Part shown: positions 1 through 9,740 of the stretch, piece after piece | Numbering within the stretch: position 1 is the stretch's first letter | Layout: each line of letters begins with the position of its first letter | NCBI RefSeq assembly: GCF_045679555.1 | Contig: NC_092115.1 | Span: 39,073,228-39,137,227, forward strand | Reading direction: 5' to 3' | Length of the DNA stretch: 64,000 nucleotides | From: Salvelinus alpinus | Lineage: Eukaryota > Chordata > Actinopteri > Salmoniformes > Salmonidae | Translations under genes and position numbers: made by a program | The notes under the pieces: model-generated | Told to the model about the DNA's origin: nothing | The model's input: the letters and a program-made list of their open reading frames with translations, nothing else | Database searches by the model: none

Positions 1-3000
1 GTCGTTGATAAAATAAAATACAAAACTGGAATTAGAACATTTATTATTTAGTCTATAGCCCTAGTTTATGCACACACCATGTTGGCAGCTAATTCTGCAT
101 TAAAAACCTATTGGACAGCTCTATCTCGACAAATATTCAATGTTTAGGCATTTTCTACATTTCTGAGGCGAATTGTTACTTGCTGTAGTGTAGGCCTGTA
201 TCCTATCCTTTGCCAACTGCAGAGATATGGATAGGAAGGGACATGGGGTGCCTCGCGGGGTCGGGGCGGGAACCCCGGCGCGCCGTGCTTGGCCTAAAGC
301 TAATTGCCAACTGACCTTTAGGAGATGAGAATGTGGAGTGACAGTCAGCGACGGCCTTGCCCTAATATTAGCATATTATAGCATCATTATGCTGGGTATG
401 GAGACGGGCCTATGAGGCTTCATATGCCTACAAAGTCAAATGACAACGTTTCTCGTAGGCTATTGCAGTGAATCAAATTAGATTGCCGTTGTTGATGATT
501 CATGGGTCTAAAACTTACCACATATCTTCATCCCCAGTTTCCGCGTGCATCCTTGCATCCACGCGTCATAGTCTAAAACAGAATGTTTGGGGAGAATGTT
601 TGAAAATTCGATTCTGGAATAATGAATGGTGTGATTTGGGTGACAGTGGATTCGTTTTTATAAAGCGTATGGTGGCAGTGTATGGCACAACGGAGTGAAG
701 CAGCATGAAGCAGACTATCATGCAGAAGAAGCAGCAGCCTCTACAGCTCACGCCACCCCTTCTCAAACCCCATTGGGAGGAAACAAAGCAGCGCTGACCT
801 TAGATCAGTGCGGTTATTAGCCTATTCCTGAACATTCGAATTGTTCCGAATCCACACAGTCCAAACAAAATGGGCCATTAGAGGCCCACACTGGCACGCA
901 CCCGGCAAAGGGGACGTTTTAAACAAACACCCGTGAAATTAGCTCGCGAAGGAGAGCAGAAATTAATTGGGTGAAACACAGTATTTTGACTGGCGCGAGA
1001 TGGTGATGTCTGGCTGGCCGTTTGGACACACACACACGCACGCACACACCAGGCAGTATAGGGAGAACTACTGCAGCATAGGGAAAACAACCTATAGGCT
1101 ACGTATTTTGGTATTGCATGAACATACAGATGGAAAATGGCATCATAGCCACACAAAAAACACAAGCACACTGAGTCAAGCAATGGGACGGTAACAAGGC
1201 ACATCTATATGCATATGAGCCTTATGGTGGTGTTATTTGTCTAGGATTTAAGACCCGGATAGAACGTCTCGAGGTGTCACTCAGAGCGCAAGGTAAGCGC
1301 TGCCCGAGACACACTCGCACACAGGAACCACAGGCAGCCTCAGGTATGTGTGCGAGACAGAGCGTGGCAGCGAGATAATGGCAACAATCAACAGTAGCAG
1401 CAGAGAAACAGGCAGAGTATAAACAACATCACAGGCTTTTTGAAACGGTTACGCATTCTGTAAAACCTGTCAAACACATTCTTCCTCTGTCAAATAGCCT
1501 ATCAAATGAAGTAAATTTTCCATATTAGGCCAATGGCTTTACTGGCAGAAATTTTAGGCTGATTAACAAGGCCTAGGCTTCCATTTTCTAAAACAAATAT
1601 GACTTGGCCTAGGTCTAAAGAGAAGAGGGTTTGGGAATTTTTCTTAACTAAAATGTAACTGTCAGTGGTAGACTAAAAGGCTAATTTCAGTAATACCTAC
1701 TAAATGCCCTCTTCTTTCAGTGTTCGATGGTAAAATTGGCCAACACATCCCATTGACATCCCTCCTCCGCGTACACTTCGCCAATGTCATAGAAAACGAA
1801 AGCAAGCCATCATCACGAGCAACCGAGTGCCTGCAATTATCAGCCATTTCCCTGCGTAATTGCGCTGGTAAGAGCTCTCTTAGTGATGCAGGACTACACT
1901 CTCATGCAGTGATGCAGGACCACACATTGGAAAGATTTGGAGGAGAAATAATTGAAATTATTTAAAAAATTTATCACGAATTTGAATGCTAATATTCAGA
2001 ATATATATTTAGCCAATAAATAATAGCATAGGCCTACATTTAGTGTTTAGGTTATTAGGCCTATTTTGAAATCGAGAATATTTTAAACATTATTTGATAG
2101 GCCAAATTAAAAAAAGGCATAACCTAAGGAAATTCGATAGGCTTATTCCAAATAATTGTGTTTTCTATTCCAAAAATAATTCCTTCCCGATGCCATGTGC
2201 TGAATACATAACGACGCTCTATGAGGCAATTACAGGAGGTCCGTTTCTCAGTGCGCGCCGCTGATCCGTTAGACAGCGGCAGGCAGTTGTGATAGCTCTG
2301 TTTTTAACCGGAATGATTAACGACGTCGCCCACACGGTAAATAGCCAGAGTGAGACTCGTTTTTATCAGGCAGAGAGGGAGTGAGGTAGGGAGAGGGAGA
2401 GAGAGGAATGAGAAGAAAGAGACCTACTTGTGGATGAAGGTCGTAAATTGGCGGAGTTGGGGTCCTGGTCCCCGCCGGCGGCTGTCGGTTCAGACGTGGC
2501 CATCAGTCCTCCGTTATTCCCGTGCGCTCCGGGACTCTTATCAGATTATCAACGAAAACAACCAACCGGTTGCTGAAAACAAACGGCCCAGTGTTAAGAT
2601 AGATAGCTAATATTAAACAACTAAATAACCGCATTCATGTTTGAAAGTTTGTCTATTTACATAGCCTAAAATAGGCAACATTAGTTGAATTTGATCAATG
2701 AAATTGAGCTTTAAATATCCGTGCAGTGACCATAAACGAAGAGGATGATGCATCATTTGCTGTATTATCTGCCTCTTTGACGGGAATAATTTATTCTAGA
2801 ACATGGCTAGCATTTGCCGATCGAAGGGAGATAAATCAGTGGTGATCGTTTTGAGAAGATTTGTCTCGCGCCACACACGTAGGCCTACCCGGGCGCGTGG
2901 GTCCCTCTGTCAAATGCAGAAATACATTCGGACGATAACATCGCTGGCATTCAATACTGGACCCAAATATAGTCTGCAAATCTGACAGAAATTTAAGGCT

Positions 3001-5002
3001 ACGCTATTCTAAGCTTAGCCTATAAACACCAACGAAAAACTGTCCCTAGTGAAGTTTTTATGGGTCGTTAAAGCGAAATCATCCCCATCTCAGAGCCATC
3101 AGTCTTGGGCGCTCGAGCTAAGCGATGAGCACCAGACCGTTCAGTCTACTTAATTAGATCAAAGAGCACGAAAACAAAGGATTTTCGTGCCTTCAATATA
3201 AATCAAATAAATAGGCCTAGGTCTAATCCACAAACAAATCATCCTTAACAGACCTATTCATAATGAGGAATATGCTAAACGAAAAACCCTATCACAATGA
3301 TGTGCAATGGAATTATTTGACACATTTTGCCAAGTAATTATTGGTTTAGTAAGATAAATATATAATTGATTGGGCAGCCTACTGAAATCCGTTGGAAAAT
3401 GGATTGACATAGCATATCGATTTTTAATTATGATGATCTTTGAATAACCACGGCGAAGCCAGCATCAGTCAATGTTATTGTTAATAAGGAATAGTTAGGC
3501 TAATGATGGAATCGTGCTACTCATATAGGCTATAAATAACAATAGCCTACCATTGCTCATAACATGTTAATTGTTTCTTAATTACAAACTTTTGAACGAG
3601 AGAGATATGGAAATCTGAACATTCAAGCGACAGGTCTTTTGCAAAAAAAATTATGCTTTTCTAAACCAATCTCATCCTTTTTTCGACTCCAATAAGAATG
3701 AGCATCGCAACAATGTAGCAGTTGTTGAGCGCTGTGCAGCGTTCAAAAACATAAACTCACTGTTATATTATGGAAAAATAAATCAATATTACAATATAGG
3801 CTGTTCGGAAACGTGAGAGCGCTCGCGCTATGAGACGATAGGCTACCTTACCGTCTGCGGGTGCACAGGTTGTCGTGTCCAGAAACTATCACCAAAGAAC
3901 CGAATTACAGTTCTCTATCCACCCAACGTTCTGAGACGCAAGACAGTCCAAAACCAACAACACCGGAATACCAATGGAGTACGAAAAATTCCATCCAGCA
4001 GCGTGCGAGTGACCTTTTTTCCCTCAAGAATGTTTCATTTTTTTTATTATTTCTGAGCGCCTGAATCGCCTATTTATCCACTTTTACGCACGCACACGTG
4101 AGTCATAGCATTACCTCCCTCTGGCACGAAATTAAGCTTCTTCACGACCACTGACGTGTCCCCTTTTCTGTGAGTGGGATACTTTATTTCAGCAGGTTTG
4201 ATTGTCATGAGAAATGCATAGCCCCATTACGATCCCCAATCACGAAGTGTCACTCTTAGGAAGTTTGATAGCAATCAAGTCCTCAATAGCCTACTTACTA
4301 ACCTAGGTGATGTTCAACACGACCAAAAATAACAACGGAGGTTTTATTTGCGTCACTGGCACCTGTCAATCAAAGGAAAAATGTGACAAAATTGTGTTGG
4401 CCAACACTAGTAGCCTAGCAGATATGGACTTAAGATGGACTCCATTTTGCTCAGAAGGCTAGGCATATCGATGAAATGTTATCACAAAGAAATGGACAAG
4501 TGCTAGCCTATTCATTTTCTTCTGTGCTGTTGTCCAGATGTAGTTTTGTGGATTGCGACGCTAGACTGATATGATGACTCTAGACACGAGGGGGCGCCTC
4601 GACTGCGTTCACAGATCTCTGTGGTCAGGCAGCGTTGATGGAATTTATTTCCAAAATGGTGAAAACCATGTAATCTCTTGCCTATGCTGTGCTGAACAAC
4701 ATATTGTTTGGAACATGTCCAAATAAATATCCTATACCTCCTAGCCTATATAGGCTGAATAGTAAAACAAGAAAAAGATTAGCATGGTATACACACCTGA
4801 GGAAGTTTAGGGAATTGACCTATCAACTCCATTATCCCAAGCAGCAGGGCTCCAATGGGAAGTGTTCTCTACACAGTCCACTCCCCTGCCTAATGCCCCT
4901 GCTTTCACTCTCTCTTTCCTCTTTCACCGCTCCCCTTCTTTTGGGATTTTCTCTTCCTTTCCACTTGTTCTCTCTTCACCCTGTCAGAACAGACCTTTAT
5001 AA
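1..5002. other. Low-copy region without recognised gene or mobile element
   Basis: I recognise no gene, RNA gene or transposon here. The short open frames (all under 140 codons) lack family motifs. CpG-bearing patches lie near 240-300, 1260-1400, 2230-2530 and 2870-2910, and a short CA run near 1027-1050. This block contrasts with the repeat-packed rest of the window and could be flanking or regulatory sequence of a host gene outside it; that is inference only. Confidence 0.5.
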
Positions 5003-5091
5003 ACAGTGCATTTGGAAAGTATTGAGACCCCTTCCCCTTTTCCCCATTTTTCTACCTTACAGCCTTGTTCTAAAATGGATTAAATTGCACT
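5003..5091 (+). mobile_element. Terminal fragment of a Tc1-like element
   Basis: About 90 bases match the terminal inverted repeat seen complete at 27,182 and 57,009 (CAGTGCnTTnGGAAAGTATT..., then TTACAGCCTTGTTCTAAAATGG). It stops where a second Tc1-like element starts at about 5,092. Only this one end is present. Confidence 0.75.
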
Positions 5092-6180
5092 ACCGTTGAA
5101 AAGTTTGGGGTCACTTAGAAATGTCCTTGTTTTTTAAAAGAAAAGCAATTTTTTTGTCCATTAAAATAACATCAAATTGATCAGAAATACAGTGTAGACA
5201 TTGTTAATGTTAAAAAAAAATTATTTCGCCAGTTGAGAACAAGTTCTCATTTACAACTGCGACCTGGCCAAGATAAAGCAAAGCAGTGCAACACAAACAA
5301 CAACACAAAGTTACACATGGAATAAACAAACATACAGTCAATAATACAATAGAAAAGTCTATATACAGTGTGTGCAAATGAGGTAGGATAAGGGAGGTAA
5401 GGCAATAAATAGGACATAGTGACGAAATAATTGCAATATAGCAATATATATGACTATACAATATAAATTACTATTGTAGCTGGAAATGGCTGATTTTTAA
5501 TGGAATATCTCCATAGGTGTACAGAGGCCCATTATCAGCAACCATCACTCCTGTGTTCCAATGGCATGTTGTGTTAGCTAATCCAAGTTTATAATTTTAA
5601 AAGGCTAATTGATCATTAGAAAACCCTTTTGCAATTATGTTAGCACAGCTGAAAACTGTTGTTCTGATTAAAGAAGCAATAAAACTGGCCTTCTTTAGAC
5701 TAGTTGAGTATCTGGAGCATCAGCATTTGTGGGTTCGATTACAGGCTCAAAATGGCCAGAAACAAATAACTTTCTTCTGAAACTCATCAGCCTATTCTTG
5801 TTCTGAGAAATGAAGGTTATTCCATGTGAGAAATTGCCAAGAATCTGAAGATCTCATACAACGCTGTGTACTACTCCCTTCACAGAACAGAGCAAACTGT
5901 CTCTAACCAGAATAGAAAGAGAAGTAGGAGGCCCCGGTGCACAATGGAACAAGAGGACAAGTACATTAGAGTGTCTAGTTTGAGAAACAGAACAAGTCCT
6001 CAACTGGCAGCTTCATTAAATAGTACCCGAAAAACACCAGTCTTAACGTCAACAGTGAAGAGGCGATTCCGGGATGCTGGCCTTCTAGGCAGAGTTACCC
6101 TGTCCAGTGTCTGTGTTCTTTTGTCCATCTTAATCTTTTATTTTTATTGGCCAGTCTGAGATATGGCTTTTTCTCTTTGC
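5092..6180 (+). mobile_element. Degenerate Tc1-like transposon, 5' part
   Basis: It starts with a Tc1-type terminus (CCGTTGAAAAGTTTGGGGTC) and leads into remains of a transposase N-terminal half. The frame at 5,866-6,110 contains a segment reading QLAASLNSTRKTPVLTSTVK, typical of the second helix-turn-helix of the Tc1 paired-like DNA-binding domain, followed by RRFRDAGLLGRV. Upstream codons such as REMKVIPCEKLPRI are in other frames, so the gene is broken. The catalytic DDE half is missing and the ACAGTAC hairpin repeat follows. An L2 LINE tail is inserted at about 5,209-5,463. Confidence 0.8.
5209..5463 (-). mobile_element. 5'-truncated L2-like LINE tail
   Basis: This segment matches the 3' untranslated end of the full L2-like LINE at 47,505-47,760: the block CAGTTGAGAACAAGTTCTCA, then GCGACCTGGCCAAGATAAAG and the following 200 bases are shared. 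It interrupts the Tc1-like element, whose sequence resumes at about 5,464. It is a dead 5'-truncated insertion on the minus strand. Confidence 0.85.
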
Positions 6181-6214
6181 AACTCTGCCTAGAAGGCTAT
6201 GTTTCACAAGTTTG

Positions 6215-6376
6215 AACAGCACAGTACAGTACTGCACAGTTCAGTACACTAGAGCACAGTAGAGTATAGTACGGTACAGCAGTATTTAATTTAGTAGAGT
6301 ACAGTACAGTAGAGTTTAATTCAGTAAGAGTACAGTACAGTTTAGTTCAGTACAGTAGAGAGTACATTAGAGTAAA
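6215..6376. repeat. ACAGTAC-rich arm of a hairpin repeat (left)
   Basis: The stretch is dominated by imperfect repeats of ACAGTACAGT, CAGTAGAGTA and TTTAGTTCAGTACAG. Its reverse complement, TACTGTACT-rich sequence, lies at 9,171-9,275 across the LTR element inserted at 6,377. In the empty copy at 11,153-11,799 the two arms are adjacent, so this was a long imperfect hairpin before the LTR element landed in it. Confidence 0.85.
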
Positions 6377-6381
6377 GGAGG
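6377..6381. repeat. Target-site duplication GGAGG (left copy)
   Basis: GGAGG lies directly before the left LTR, and an identical GGAGG follows the right LTR at 9,166-9,170. The unoccupied copy of the locus near 11,547 has GGAGG once, so this is a true 5-bp duplication. Confidence 0.95.
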
Positions 6382-6850
6382 TGTCACGTTCCTGACCTTG
6401 TTTTCCTTTTGTATTGTTGTGTTTAGTGGGTCAGGACGTGAGATGGGTGGGCAGTCTGTGTTTGTTCTATGTTAAGTGTCAGGTTTAATTGACCTTGTAT
6501 GGCTCTCAATCAGAGGCAGGTGTTTTCGTTTTCCTCTGATTGAGAGACATACATAGGGAGGTTGTTTCACATTGTTTGTCGTGGGTGGTTGTCGCTGTGT
6601 CTGTGTTTATTGCACCACACGGTACTGTCTCGTCTCTCGTTCGTTCTTTCCTGTTCATGAGTGCATTGTTTTTTATGTTCACCAGTTCAGGTCTGTTTAA
6701 CGTCGTTTGTTGTTTTGTAGTTTATGCAAGTATAAGTTTTTGTGTTCGTCTTCGTCAGCAAATAAATCTATATGTATTCACAACCCGCTGCACCTTGGTT
6801 TAATCCCTGCTCCTCCTCTTCGGATGAAGAGGAGGAGGAGAGTCGTTACA
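6382..6850 (+). repeat. 5' LTR of the retrotransposon
   Basis: It starts TGTCACGTTCCTGACC and ends GAGAGTCGTTACA. A poly(A) signal AATAAA lies at 6,761-6,766, only 6 bp before an ATG at 6,772 that stays open to the end of the LTR and beyond. An inverted pair (CTCAATCAGAGGCAG / CCTCTGATTGAGAG, near 6,507-6,546) could form a hairpin. It appears identical to the 3' LTR. Confidence 0.95.
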
Positions 6851-7422
6851 GAACCACCCACCAAATTACCAGAACCAAGCAGCGGGGAAAAGGACAGCAA
6901 CCACAGAAATCCCAGGACTTGTGGACTTGGGAGGACGAGTTGAACGGAGAAGGACCCTGGGCACAGGCTGGGGAGTATCGCCGCCCCAAAGCTGAGCTGG
7001 AGGAAGCGAAAGCTGAGCGGCGGCGATATGAGGAGGCAGCACGGCAGCGGGACAGGTACGAGAGGCAACCCCAGAATTTTTTTTTGGGGGGGCTAGAGAG
7101 GAGTGTGGCTAAGCCAGGTAGCAGACCTGAGCGCACTCCTCGTGCTTATTATAAGCATCGCGTCACTGGTCAGGCACCGTGTTATGCGGTTAAGCGCACG
7201 GTGTCGCCAGTGCGTGCCCATAGCCCGGTGCGCTATAGAGCAGCCCCCCGAAAGTGTCATGTGAGTGTGGGCATCCAGCCGGGGCGTATTGTGCCTGCTC
7301 AGTGCGGGTCCAGGGTATCCTGCTCCGGCTCTGCATGCTGTGTCTCCGGGGCGCTGGGAGGGTGCAGTGCGTCCTATGCCTACGCTCCGCTCGTACCGGG
7401 CAAATGTGGGAGTGGAGCCTAA
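6772..7422 (+). CDS. LTR-initiated ORF of the LTR retrotransposon (216 codons)
   Basis: This ORF starts inside the left LTR (ATG at 6,772) and crosses the LTR boundary at 6,850. The first 26 codons are the LTR-encoded peptide with the acidic run SSSSDEEEEES and end R-Y. The body then has a charged segment with WTWEDELNGEGPWAQ near residue 50, and a helical Glu/Arg/Ala-rich stretch at about residues 68-98 (RRPKAELEEAKAERRRYEEA) that could form a coiled coil. A C-terminal part rich in Arg, Pro, Ser and Cys follows. No zinc knuckle, protease or polymerase motif is visible. A gag-like structural role is inference. A shifted frame takes over at 7,265, suggesting a frameshift, mutation or two separate proteins. 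Confidence 0.65.
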   Translation: MYSQPAAPWFNPCSSSSDEEEEESRYRTTHQITRTKQRGKGQQPQKSQDLWTWEDELNGEGPWAQAGEYRRPKAELEEAKAERRRYEEAARQRDRYERQPQNFFLGGLERSVAKPGSRPERTPRAYYKHRVTGQAPCYAVKRTVSPVRAHSPVRYRAAPRKCHVSVGIQPGRIVPAQCGSRVSCSGSACCVSGALGGCSASYAYAPLVPGKCGSGA

Positions 7423-8710
7423 GAGAGAAGTGCGCGTAGTAGGCACTAGATCTCCAGTGCTCATCCACAGCCCGGTTCAACCTGTGCCTGCACTCTGGAG
7501 GGTACGGGCTGGTGTAGTATTCCAGCCTGGGGGAGTGGTGCCAAGGCTGCGCACCAGAGCTCCAGTACTCCCCCACAGCCCGGTCCTTCAGGTGCCTCGT
7601 AACATCAAGCCTCCTGTAGGTCTCTCCAGCCTGGTGGGTCCTGTGGCAGCCCCACGCACCAGGCTGTCTCTCCGTCTCCTCCCTACAGGTGTGCCCATCT
7701 GCCCAGCGGCGCCTGAACTGCCCGTCTGCCCAGCGGCGCCTGAACTGCCCGTCTGCCCAGCGGCGCCTGAACTGCCCGTCTGCCCAGCGGCGCCTGAACT
7801 GCCCGTCTGCCCAGCGGCGCCTGAACTGCCCGTCTGCCCAGCGGCGCCTGAACTGCCCGTCTGCCCAGCGGCGCCTGAACTGTCCGTCTGCCCAACGGCG
7901 CCTGAACTGCCCGTCTGTCATGAGCCTGCAAAGCTGCCCGTCTGTCATGAGCCTGCAAAGCCGCCCGTCTGCCATGAGCCTGCAAAGCCGCCCGTCTGCC
8001 AAGAGCCTACAGAGCCGTCCGCCAGACAGGAGCCGCTAGAGCCTTCCGCCAGACCGGATCAGCCAGAGCCTTCCGCCAGACCGGATCAGCCAGACCCTTC
8101 CGCCAGACCGGATCAGCCAGAGCCTTCCGCCAGACCGGATCAGCCAGAGCCTTCCGCCAGACCGGATCAGCCAGAGCCTTCCGCCAGACCGGATCAGCCA
8201 GAGCCTTCCGCCAGACCGGATCAGCCAGAGCCTTCCGCCAGCCAGGACCAGCCAGAGCTTTCCGCCAGCCAGGACCAGCCAGAGCCGTCCAGCCAGGACC
8301 AGCCAGAGCCGTCCAGCCAGGACCAGCCAGAGCCGTCCAGCCAGGACCAGCCAGAGCCGTCCAGCCAGGACCAGCCAGAGCCAGCTAGCCAGGATCCGCC
8401 AGAGCCAGCCAGCCAGGATCCGCCAGCCAGTCCGGTGTTGTCCCTCAGTCCGGAGCTGCCGTCCCTCAGTCCGGGGCTGCCCCTAAATCCAGCGGGACCC
8501 ATGTCTAGGGTTCCCAGTCCAAGGTCGGTGGCGAGGGTCGCCACCTTGAGGAGGCCACAGAAGCGGGGATTTATTATGGTGGGATGGGATCCACGTCCTG
8601 CGCCAGAGCCGCCGCCGCGGACAGATGCCCACCCAGACCCTCCCCTAGACTTTTTTTTATGGTGCGTCCGGAGTTCGCACCTTAAGGGGGGGGTTCTGTC
8701 ACGTTCCTGA
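7265..8710 (+). CDS. Pro-rich tandem-repeat ORF of the LTR retrotransposon
   Basis: The frame is open for 481 codons but has no ATG start at its beginning; it opens after a stop at 7,262 and overlaps the upstream ORF in another frame. The N-terminal third has spaced SPV motifs (RSPVLIHSPVQ, RAPVLPHSPV). Then come tandem repeats: about eight copies of a 9-residue unit (VCPAAPELP), four of CHEPAKxPV type, about eight of 9-residue PSARPDQPE, and several of 8-residue PSSQDQPE. The C-terminus (LDFFLWCVRSSHLKGG) runs into the purine tract before the right LTR, as pol C-termini do in fish gypsy elements. Repeat number probably varies between copies. Function unknown. Confidence 0.55.
   Translation: MWASSRGVLCLLSAGPGYPAPALHAVSPGRWEGAVRPMPTLRSYRANVGVEPKREVRVVGTRSPVLIHSPVQPVPALWRVRAGVVFQPGGVVPRLRTRAPVLPHSPVLQVPRNIKPPVGLSSLVGPVAAPRTRLSLRLLPTGVPICPAAPELPVCPAAPELPVCPAAPELPVCPAAPELPVCPAAPELPVCPAAPELPVCPAAPELSVCPTAPELPVCHEPAKLPVCHEPAKPPVCHEPAKPPVCQEPTEPSARQEPLEPSARPDQPEPSARPDQPDPSARPDQPEPSARPDQPEPSARPDQPEPSARPDQPEPSARPDQPEPSASQDQPELSASQDQPEPSSQDQPEPSSQDQPEPSSQDQPEPSSQDQPEPASQDPPEPASQDPPASPVLSLSPELPSLSPGLPLNPAGPMSRVPSPRSVARVATLRRPQKRGFIMVGWDPRPAPEPPPRTDAHPDPPLDFFLWCVRSSHLKGGVLSRS
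7689..8420 (+). repeat. Coding tandem-repeat arrays (27- and 24-bp units)
   Basis: 27-bp units such as GTCTGCCCAGCGGCGCCTGA... repeat from 7,689 to 7,915. Units of the CATGAGCCTGCAAAG type follow to about 8,000, then 27-bp CCTTCCGCCAGACCGGATCA units from about 8,042 to 8,240, and 24-bp CCGTCCAGCCAGGACCAG units to about 8,380. Unit lengths are multiples of three, so the frame is kept. Adjacent units are nearly identical, which points to recent expansion. Confidence 0.9.
8684..8695 (+). other. Polypurine tract before 3' LTR
   Basis: An AAGGGGGGGG run lies directly 5' of the right LTR, where plus-strand DNA synthesis is primed in LTR retroelements. Assignment is by position and composition. Confidence 0.7.
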
Positions 8711-9165
8711 CCTTGTTTTCCTTTTGTATTGTTGTGTTTAGTGGGTCAGGACGTGAGATGGGTGGGCAGTCTGTGTTTGTTCTATGTTAAGTGTCAGGTT
8801 TAATTGACCTTGTATGGCTCTCAATCAGAGGCAGGTGTTTTCGTTTTCCTCTGATTGAGAGACATACATAGGGAGGTTGTTTCACATTGTTTGTCGTGGG
8901 TGGTTGTCGCTGTGTCTGTGTTTATTGCACCACACGGTACTGTCTCGTCTCTCGTTCGTTCTTTCCTGTTCATGAGTGCATTGTTTTTTATGTTCACCAG
9001 TTCAGGTCTGTTTAACGTCGTTTGTTGTTTTGTAGTTTATGCAAGTATAAGTTTTTGTGTTCGTCTTCGTCAGCAAATAAATCTATATGTATTCACAACC
9101 CGCTGCACCTTGGTTTAATCCCTGCTCCTCCTCTTCGGATGAAGAGGAGGAGGAGAGTCGTTACA
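8697..9165 (+). repeat. 3' LTR of the retrotransposon
   Basis: It has the same 469-bp length as the 5' LTR with no visible difference, including the ATG-open peptide frame at 9,087-9,164 and AATAAA just before it. It is followed by GGAGG (9,166-9,170). Confidence 0.95.
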
Positions 9166-9170
9166 GGAGG

Positions 9171-9275
9171 GTACAATACAGTATATTATACTGTACTATA
9201 CTCTACTCTACTGTGCTGTACTATATTTGTCTTTACTTTTCTTTACTGTACTCTCCTGTGATCTACTGTACTGTG
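9171..9275. repeat. Right arm of the ACAGTAC hairpin repeat
   Basis: TACTGTACTATACTCTACTG-type sequence complements the left arm at 6,215-6,376. It is the part of the hairpin displaced by the LTR insertion. Confidence 0.8.
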
Positions 9276-9284
9276 CTGTCCAAA

Positions 9285-9740
9285 CTTAGTCCAGTCTGGA
9301 CCGGACCAATTCTGAACCAATCATCGTTGTCTGTTTGGGCCAAATCAAGGCCGGTCTGTACTGGACCAAATTTGAACCAATTATAGACATCTATGTTTGG
9401 GCTGAATATAGGCAGGTCCGGACCGGACATCTGTGGACGTTGAAATCAAGTCCAATTGATGCACAATGTCTTGTAATATTTATTTCTGCTTGGACCCCAG
9501 GAAGAGTAGCTTCTGTCTTGGCAACAGCTAATGGGGATCCTCATAAAATACTAAATCTGGGGCCAAATCAAACAGGGCCAAATCAAGGCCGGTCCAGACA
9601 AAATCTGAACCAAACATAGACGTCTATGTTGGTCCGCACCGCACCAAAATCAAGGCTGGTCATGACCAAAAAAAGACAGCTGGTCCAGAAGACGTCAGGA
9701 CCAAAGAAAAGACCCCCAAAAGACGTAGGTGCCGGTCCAT
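9285..9740. repeat. GGACCGGACC / GGCCAAATCAAGG dispersed repeat tract
   Basis: Variants of TCTGGACCGGACCAAnTCTGAACCAA, GGGCCAAATCAAGGCCGGTC and TAGACATCTATGTTTGGG recur at 9,294-9,420 and 9,559-9,740, and again at 11,675-11,799. Between them, 9,487-9,560 resembles a LINE/SINE 3' tail (CCCCAGGAAGAGTAGCT... CTAATGGGGATCC). No coding signal. Nothing is recognised in 9,741-9,904. Confidence 0.6.

Larger units (their letters stand above)
6382..9165 (+). mobile_element. Complete LTR retrotransposon, probably non-autonomous
   Basis: Two 469-bp LTRs (6,382-6,850 and 8,697-9,165), both TG...CA, look identical base for base and are bounded by the 5-bp duplication GGAGG. A purine tract (AAGGGGGGGG) lies just before the right LTR. 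The 1.85-kb interior has two overlapping open frames (6,772-7,422 and 7,265-8,710). I see no protease, reverse transcriptase, RNase H or integrase motif. The 5-bp duplication, TG...CA ends and 3' purine tract fit the Ty3/gypsy group, so it probably depends on proteins made elsewhere. Identical LTRs mean a recent insertion. The locus without the insertion is preserved at 11,153-11,799. Confidence 0.93.

Noticed and set aside
4689-5099. 136-codon ORF
   Set aside because: It runs from unassigned sequence into a Tc1 terminus and has no recognisable domain.
6540-6803. 87-codon ORF repeated at 8,855-9,118
   Set aside because: The two are identical only because they lie in the two LTRs. Unlike the 6,772 frame it is not kept in the related solo LTRs.
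7190-8002. 270-codon minus-strand ORF with WADGQFRRR repeats
   Set aside because: It is the antisense of the plus-strand tandem-repeat array; repeats with a 27-bp period keep several frames open at once.
7689-8420. CRISPR-like direct repeats
   Set aside because: The repeats are contiguous, coding and without spacers, in a vertebrate retroelement.
8221-8544. 107-codon minus-strand ORF rich in SGWSWL
   Set aside because: Antisense shadow of the PSSQDQPE repeats.
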